DNA of 9,810 nucleotides, from NCBI GenBank assembly GCA_027327845.1, contig DAHVYC010000017.1, positions 1-9,810 on the forward strand, written 5' to 3'. Made by a program: the position numbers and the translations under genes. Below the pieces are notes generated by a model. The model saw only the letters and a program-made list of their open reading frames with translations, ran no database searches and was not told the DNA's origin. The stretch's first letter is position 1. Every line of letters begins with the position of its first letter. Below are positions 6,850 to 9,810 of the stretch, in pieces. This DNA comes from Candidatus Nomurabacteria bacterium. GTDB lineage: Bacteria; Patescibacteriota; Minisyncoccia; Phycocordibacterales; UBA9973.

Positions 6850-7143
6850 TTAATTAGGACATCTTGGACCACGAGTGACTCTCCCACCTGGAGGAACAGG
6901 ATAATCACTAGTGGTTGTACTACTGACCTTAAGGTTATTTTTTATTTCTTTATTAAATACCTTAAAATCATCCGGGTGAATATCGCTAGCACAGTTCATT
7001 AAAACAACTGATGCCTGCTTGTATTTTCCTTGTGCCAAGAGTGACTCAATTTTTGCTCTTGGAACAGCTGTTTCTTCCCTTTTAGGAATAACAACTTCTT
7101 TTTTAAGGAATTTTTTTGTAACAACAATCTTTTTCCTGGGCAT
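6850..7143 (-). CDS. Hypothetical protein, basic N-terminus with a TPR-like helical pair (97 aa)
   Basis: I do not recognise this protein. It begins with a strongly basic stretch (MPRKKIVVTKKFLKKEVVIPKR at about 1-22). A segment from about 30 to 68, AKIESLLAQGKYKQASVVLM and onwards, resembles one helix-turn-helix TPR unit (the L..GKY..A spacing). A Ser/Thr-rich then Pro/Gly/Arg tail follows, with cysteines near residues 50 and 95. No signal peptide or membrane span is present. It is the only minus-strand gene here and the only one with a strong Shine-Dalgarno, AGGAGG, four bases before the ATG. It has a plausible promoter and terminator of its own, so it is an independent unit inserted between clpP and rny. 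The good translation signals support real coding; the function is unknown. Confidence 0.72.
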   Translation of the reverse strand: MPRKKIVVTKKFLKKEVVIPKREETAVPRAKIESLLAQGKYKQASVVLMNCASDIHPDDFKVFNKEIKNNLKVSSTTTSDYPVPPGGRVTRGPRCPN

Positions 7144-7147
7144 AAAT

Positions 7148-7153
7148 CCTCCT
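7148..7153 (-). promoter_or_regulatory. Strong Shine-Dalgarno of the minus-strand gene
   Basis: The minus strand reads TGAGGAGG, then ATTT, then ATG. The AGGAGG core (7148-7153) sits four bases from the start codon and fixes the start at 7143. No plus-strand gene in the window has a comparable site. Confidence 0.75.
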
Positions 7154-7202
7154 CACGGGGTATGAGATAGTAGTATGATTATTTAGGTACATCTCTATTT
7201 TT

Positions 7203-7231
7203 ATTATCGCACAAATTCTTTAAAAAAGCAA
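7203..7231 (-). promoter_or_regulatory. Promoter of the minus-strand gene
   Basis: On the minus strand, TTGCTT (7226-7231) and GATAAT (7203-7208) are separated by 17 bp. The predicted start is near 7196, giving a leader of about 50 bases that contains the AGGAGG. Confidence 0.5.
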
Positions 7232-7234
7232 ATG

Positions 7235-7263
7235 TGGACAAAAATGCCCGCATTTGTTATATT
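7235..7263 (+). promoter_or_regulatory. rny promoter with extended -10
   Basis: TGGACA (7235-7240), a 17-bp spacer and TATATT (7258-7263) preceded by TGT (an extended -10) form a good sigma-70-type promoter. Its -35 lies only 3 bp from the -35 of the divergent promoter. Predicted start is near 7270, giving a leader of about 160 nt before rny. Confidence 0.6.
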
Positions 7264-7325
7264 AAAAGCGTTAGACTTTACAAATTTTATTTCAAATCGG
7301 TTTATAGGAATATCCCAATATATAT

Positions 7326-7430
7326 GTTGCTTAAGGGTGAAACTTTAGAGAAAAATCTTTTTACTTCTTTTTTAAGAACAATAAGACCGCAAATATAGTG
7401 GCTTGTTTTTATAGGCCGAAATAAGGCTTA
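7326..7430 (+). promoter_or_regulatory. rny leader with hairpins, one reaching the start codon
   Basis: GTTGCTTAA (7326-7334) pairs with TTAAGAAC (7372-7379) with one bulged base. TAGGCC (7412-7417) pairs with GGCTTA (7425-7430, one G-U pair) around a 7-base loop; its 3' arm ends on the A of the rny ATG and covers the only AAGG-like sequence. The fold could limit ribosome access. This is seen by eye only, with no energy calculation. Confidence 0.35.
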
Positions 7431-8959
7431 TGAGCACATTAATAGTAATTTTGATCGGAGTATTCGTACTCCTTTTGGGCGTTGGAATAGGGTACTATCT
7501 CCGTCTTGTGGTCGCTCTCGGAAAAAGAAAGTCCATAGAGATAGACATCAAGCAGATGATGGTCGGCGCAAAAGAAGAAGCGCAGAAAATCGTCGATGAA
7601 GCCAACAACAAGGCTGAAAAAAGGCTTGAAGAATTGAAAGAGGAAGAGAAAAAGAAAGAATTGGAATTGAAAGAAACGGAAAAAAGACTCATTAAAAAAG
7701 ATGAGTTCTTGGATGCGAGGCAGATAGAAATAAATAAAGAAGCGGAGGGCATAAAACTCAAAGTGGAAGAGGTGAAAAAGGTACAAGAAAGAGTGCTAAA
7801 TGTCGAGAATGAAAAGAGGACCGAGCTTGAAAGAGTGTCAAAACTGTCTGAAGACGAAGCAAAAGGAGAACTCATGAAAGATATAGAAAAAAAATATGAG
7901 GAAGATCTGTTGATAAGAATTCAAAAACTGGAAAACAATAACGAAGAAAAACTGGACAAGAGAGCGAAGGATATCCTGGCCACTTCCATCCAGCGCCTGG
8001 CCTCAAGCACCGCTTCGGAGATCATGACCACTATGGTCAACATCCCGAACAACGAAATCAAGGGCAAAATAATAGGAAAAGAAGGAAGAAACATAAGGGC
8101 TTTTGAGCGAGCGGCCGGAGTGGAACTTATCGTGGACGATACACCCGGGTCCATCATCATCTCGTCTTTCGACCCTATCAGAAGGCAAGTCGCCAGATTG
8201 GCGCTGGAAAACCTCATACTGGACGGACGCATACAGCCTGCAAAGATAGAAGAGCTGGTAGAAAAAGCAAAAGAAGAAATAAATAAAATAATAAAAGAAA
8301 AAGGAGAACAGGCAGTGTACGAATGCGGGATATTCAACTTTGATCCGCGCATAGTGGCCATAATCGGCAGACTCTACTTCCGCACCAGTTATGGACAAAA
8401 TGTATTGCAACACTCCATAGAAATGGCACATATAGCCGGCATGATAGCCGAAGAATTAGGAGCGGATGTGGCCATTGCTAAAGCCGGAGCATTAGTACAC
8501 GACATAGGAAAAGCGCTAGACCACGAAGTGCAAGGCACTCATATAGAAATAGGTATAAGAATTCTCCAAAAATTTGGAGCAGATGAAAAAATAATTACCG
8601 CCATGAAGAGCCATCATGAGGACTATCCTTATGAATCAATAGAATCCGTAATAGTACAAACTGCCGACGCCATATCGGGAGGCCGACCAGGAGCCAGAAG
8701 GGATTCTGTGGAAAACTACCTGAAGAGACTGCAGGAACTTGAAGCCCTAGTAAACGGCTTTCCTGGTGTCGAAAAATCATACGCCCTGCAAGCAGGACGT
8801 GAAATACGTATATTTGTAACCCCGGAGAAAGTATCGGACGTCGAAGCGAAGGTTATGGCGCATGATATAGCGGTAAAAATAGAGCAGGAGTTGAAATACC
8901 CTGGAGAAATAAAAGTTACAATAATCAGGGAAACCAGAGTGATAGAATACGCTAGATAA
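7430..8959 (+). CDS. rny: Ribonuclease Y, membrane-anchored endoribonuclease
   Basis: RNase Y initiates mRNA decay by endonucleolytic cleavage and acts at the inner face of the cytoplasmic membrane. The 509 residues give the full family layout: an N-terminal transmembrane helix (about 3-24), a long charged coiled coil (about 40-190), a KH domain with GKIIGKEGRNIRAFE at 212-226, and an HD domain with H328, the HD pair H357-D358 in ALVHDIGKA, H371, H395-H396 and D413. The C-terminus YPGEIKVTIIRETRVIEYAR matches the family end. Nothing is missing. The start at 7430 places the membrane helix at the extreme N-terminus as expected. There is no ordinary Shine-Dalgarno (AAGG three bases from the ATG is too close). 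It is a single-gene unit, divergent from the minus-strand gene and followed by the long palindrome. Confidence 0.97.
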   Translation: MSTLIVILIGVFVLLLGVGIGYYLRLVVALGKRKSIEIDIKQMMVGAKEEAQKIVDEANNKAEKRLEELKEEEKKKELELKETEKRLIKKDEFLDARQIEINKEAEGIKLKVEEVKKVQERVLNVENEKRTELERVSKLSEDEAKGELMKDIEKKYEEDLLIRIQKLENNNEEKLDKRAKDILATSIQRLASSTASEIMTTMVNIPNNEIKGKIIGKEGRNIRAFERAAGVELIVDDTPGSIIISSFDPIRRQVARLALENLILDGRIQPAKIEELVEKAKEEINKIIKEKGEQAVYECGIFNFDPRIVAIIGRLYFRTSYGQNVLQHSIEMAHIAGMIAEELGADVAIAKAGALVHDIGKALDHEVQGTHIEIGIRILQKFGADEKIITAMKSHHEDYPYESIESVIVQTADAISGGRPGARRDSVENYLKRLQELEALVNGFPGVEKSYALQAGREIRIFVTPEKVSDVEAKVMAHDIAVKIEQELKYPGEIKVTIIRETRVIEYAR

Positions 8960-8968
8960 AAGCAAGCA

Positions 8969-9185
8969 ATAAGAAAGAAAAAGAGCTAGTTTTTAGCCGG
9001 TACGGAAATTTTGAAGCCTGCCCGCCAATGCCAGAGCAACTACAGTGGTTAGAAGTTTTAAAATAAATTGCTTACTTTATATTCTTTAATCGCTTAATCA
9101 GCATTGTAGCGATGGCAGGCGGGCTTAAAATTTCCTGAAATTGGCTCGCCAAACCCCTTTAAAAACTACTCTTTTTCTTTCTTAT
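8969..9185. repeat. Long imperfect palindrome (about 217 bp), MITE-like or giant hairpin
   Basis: The outer arms 8969-8995 and 9160-9185 are complementary over 26 pairs with a single bulged base. Moving inwards, GGAAATTTT (9004-9012) pairs with 9127-9135, AAGC (9014-9017) with 9123-9126, CCGCC (9022-9026) with 9118-9122, TGCCA (9029-9033) with 9113-9117, and CTACA (9040-9044) with 9105-9109. A terminal hairpin lies around 9060-9083. The right arm carries an extra mini-palindrome, TTGGC-TC-GCCAA at 9141-9152. No open frame lies inside. The arms can be read as flanked by TA on each side (8970-8971 and 9183-9184), which would fit a mariner-type MITE, but this is ambiguous since TA belongs to the palindrome. 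Confidence 0.8.
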
Positions 9186-9192
9186 AATATAC

Positions 9193-9220
9193 TTGCGTTA
9201 AAAAACCCTTGATATATAAT
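9193..9220 (+). promoter_or_regulatory. HU gene promoter
   Basis: TTGCGT (9193-9198), a 16-bp spacer and a perfect TATAAT (9215-9220) predict a start near 9227 and a leader of about 130 nt. The 13 bases CTTGATATATAAT (9208-9220) also occur at the clpP promoter (6144-6156). Confidence 0.6.
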
Positions 9221-9240
9221 AAGAAAGTATCAATTTATAA

Positions 9241-9347
9241 GATAATGTCCGCCATAAAGGCCGGACAGGGTCGAAATAATATTATCAATAATAGCTTCCA
9301 GGTTCTAGAATCCAGTTTCTAACAAATAATATTGTAAAACTGGCCCT
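9241..9347 (+). promoter_or_regulatory. Structured 5' leader of the HU mRNA
   Basis: Several helices nest within the predicted leader. GATAAT (9241-9246) pairs with ATTATC (9281-9286) and encloses a strong hairpin, GTCCGCC (9247-9253) with GGCCGGAC (9259-9266, one bulged C), loop ATAAA. CCAGTTT (9312-9318) pairs with AAACTGG (9337-9343), with ACAA/TTGT stacked inside. AGGG (9267-9270) could also pair with CCCT (9344-9347) to close a multibranch. It could be autoregulatory, a stability element or an unknown cis RNA; I recognise no known riboswitch. Confidence 0.5.
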
Positions 9348-9361
9348 AAAACCTCATTTAT

Positions 9362-9634
9362 ATGAATAAACAAGCATTAGCTGAATGGGTACACGGAAAG
9401 CTTGGTGGTACAAAAGTACAAGCTGAAGAGATTGTTGATGGATTGTTTGATAACATCGTTTCAACTTTGAAGAAAGGTGGCGAAGTATCAATCGCCGGCT
9501 TCGGAATCTTTTCCGTAAAAGGACGCGCCGCCAGAATGGCTCGCAATCCAAAGACCGGAGAACAAGTAAAGGTTGCTGCTAAGAAAGTTCCAAAATTCAG
9601 ACCAGCAAAAGCCTTGAAGGACGCAGTGGAATAA
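9362..9634 (+). CDS. hup: Nucleoid-associated DNA-binding protein HU
   Basis: HU is a small dimeric architectural protein that bends and compacts DNA. The 90 residues are the standard length. The N-terminal helices (MNKQALAEWVHGKLG...) precede the signature around GEVSIAGFGIFSVKGRAARMARNP (40-63). The DNA-gripping arm holds RNPKTGE (61-67) with the intercalating proline at 63, and the C-terminus is basic (KKVPKFRPAKALKDAV). IHF subunits are similar, but a lone gene of this type is most simply HU. The start at 9362 matches the family; the preceding bases CCTCATTTAT contain no Shine-Dalgarno. It is a single-gene unit with its own promoter, an unusually long structured leader and a very strong terminator, as expected for an abundant protein. 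Confidence 0.95.
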   Translation: MNKQALAEWVHGKLGGTKVQAEEIVDGLFDNIVSTLKKGGEVSIAGFGIFSVKGRAARMARNPKTGEQVKVAAKKVPKFRPAKALKDAVE

Positions 9635-9636
9635 TT

Positions 9637-9652
9637 TTAATCTCGAGATTAA
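9637..9652. repeat. Perfect 16-bp palindrome after the HU stop
   Basis: TTAATCTC followed by GAGATTAA is an exact palindrome two bases after the HU stop codon and touching the terminator stem. It could be a dyad binding site or an mRNA 3'-end element; its role is unknown. Confidence 0.6.
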
Positions 9653-9685
9653 TTAAAAAAGCACCCTCCGGGTGCTTTTTTAATT
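9651..9685. terminator. Strong, bidirectional intrinsic terminator after HU
   Basis: Bases 9651-9666 and 9670-9685 form a perfect 16-bp stem with a TCC loop. The core GCACCC/GGGTGC is flanked by A-run and T-run, so it can terminate transcription on either strand. It closes the HU unit. Confidence 0.92.
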
Positions 9686-9686
9686 T

Positions 9687-9714
9687 TTGGAATATTATTA
9701 TGAGATTCTATAAT
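9687..9714 (+). promoter_or_regulatory. Possible promoter near the window end
   Basis: TTGGAA (9687-9692), a 16-bp spacer and TATAAT (9709-9714) form a plausible promoter just after the HU terminator. The predicted start near 9721 lies downstream of the ATG at 9700, so it would serve a gene starting further on rather than the frame opened at 9700. Confidence 0.4.
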
Positions 9715-9810
9715 GTTAGTATTTTCTTATTACTGCTTTTACTATCGCAACAATATTCAAACTGTGTTCCGGGTATATTGGCTTATAGTTCTTATTTGCC
9801 GGCAAGAGCC
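9700..9810 (+). CDS. Possible 5' end of a secreted or membrane protein gene, cut by the window
   Basis: From ATG 9700 the frame stays open for 37 codons to the window end. It begins MRFYNVSIFLLLLLLSQQYS: one basic residue, then a leucine-rich hydrophobic core like a signal peptide or membrane anchor. A weak GGAA lies seven bases upstream. Against it, a second frame from ATG 9713 is also open to the end, and a plausible promoter at 9687-9714 would start transcription inside this frame. The family cannot be told from so little. Confidence 0.3.
   Translation, partial: MRFYNVSIFLLLLLLSQQYSNCVPGILAYSSYLPARA

Larger units (their letters stand above)
8960..9361. other. Non-coding region between rny and the HU gene
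   Basis: This stretch of about 400 bases has no credible protein gene. It consists of the long imperfect palindrome (8969-9185), a promoter (9193-9220) and a structured HU leader (about 9227-9361). No separate intrinsic terminator for rny was found; the palindrome may serve that role. Confidence 0.7.

Noticed and set aside
7324..7398. 24-codon open frame in the rny leader (possible leader peptide)
   Set aside because: The frame is short, its AGGA lies too far upstream (about 14 bases), and it is of a length expected by chance in AT-rich DNA.
7921..8361. 146-codon minus-strand open frame inside rny
   Set aside because: It is antisense to the conserved KH region of RNase Y, with Ser/Phe-rich low-complexity translation and no signals.
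8969..9185. Reading the palindrome as a CRISPR repeat or an insertion sequence
   Set aside because: There is no regular repeat-spacer pattern and no transposase frame; only a two-armed palindrome is present.
9713..9810. Second open frame at the window end from ATG 9713
   Set aside because: It is open to the end but has a Tyr/aromatic-rich, signal-poor translation and its ATG overlaps the putative -10 box; too short to judge, and less protein-like than the frame from 9700.

Overview
The window reads as chromosomal DNA from a reduced-genome bacterium of the Patescibacteria/CPR type, probably near the Parcubacteria. This is inferred from the style of several proteins (a cyanophycin-synthetase-like stand-alone ATP-grasp enzyme, a NusA with an acidic insert and charged tail, a trigger factor without its prolyl-isomerase domain), from housekeeping genes out of their usual operons (nusA without rimP or infB, clpP without clpX), and from the near absence of Shine-Dalgarno sequences. 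No marker gene fixes the taxonomy. The base composition is moderately AT-rich by eye. The code appears standard: all ten complete genes end in TAA or TAG.

Layout. Positions 49-1101 encode an ATP-grasp ligase and are closed by an intrinsic terminator. Positions 1239-6121 hold a same-strand, closely spaced run: nusA, hppA (membrane pyrophosphatase), a 56-residue single-span membrane protein, a 97-residue unknown protein and tig (trigger factor). clpP (6163-6762) follows behind its own promoter, placed so that the predicted transcript begins at the ATG. Positions 6850-7143 carry the only minus-strand gene, a 97-residue unknown with a strong Shine-Dalgarno sequence. It is convergent with clpP and divergent from rny (RNase Y, 7430-8959), and its promoter lies back to back with that of rny. 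Positions 8960-9361 are non-coding: a 217-bp imperfect palindrome, then a promoter and a roughly 130-nt structured leader for the HU gene (9362-9634). A very strong terminator closes HU. The last 110 bases hold a possible gene start cut by the window end.

How the genes fit together. Most are information-processing and homeostasis genes: transcription elongation/termination (NusA), nucleoid packaging (HU), mRNA turnover (RNase Y), nascent-chain folding (trigger factor), proteolysis (ClpP) and pyrophosphate energetics (HppA). There is no defence system, CRISPR array, rRNA, tRNA, transposase or phage gene. The signals most worth following are the long palindrome between rny and HU, the His-rich linker in place of the trigger factor isomerase domain, the leaderless clpP promoter, the structured HU leader, and three small unrecognised genes.
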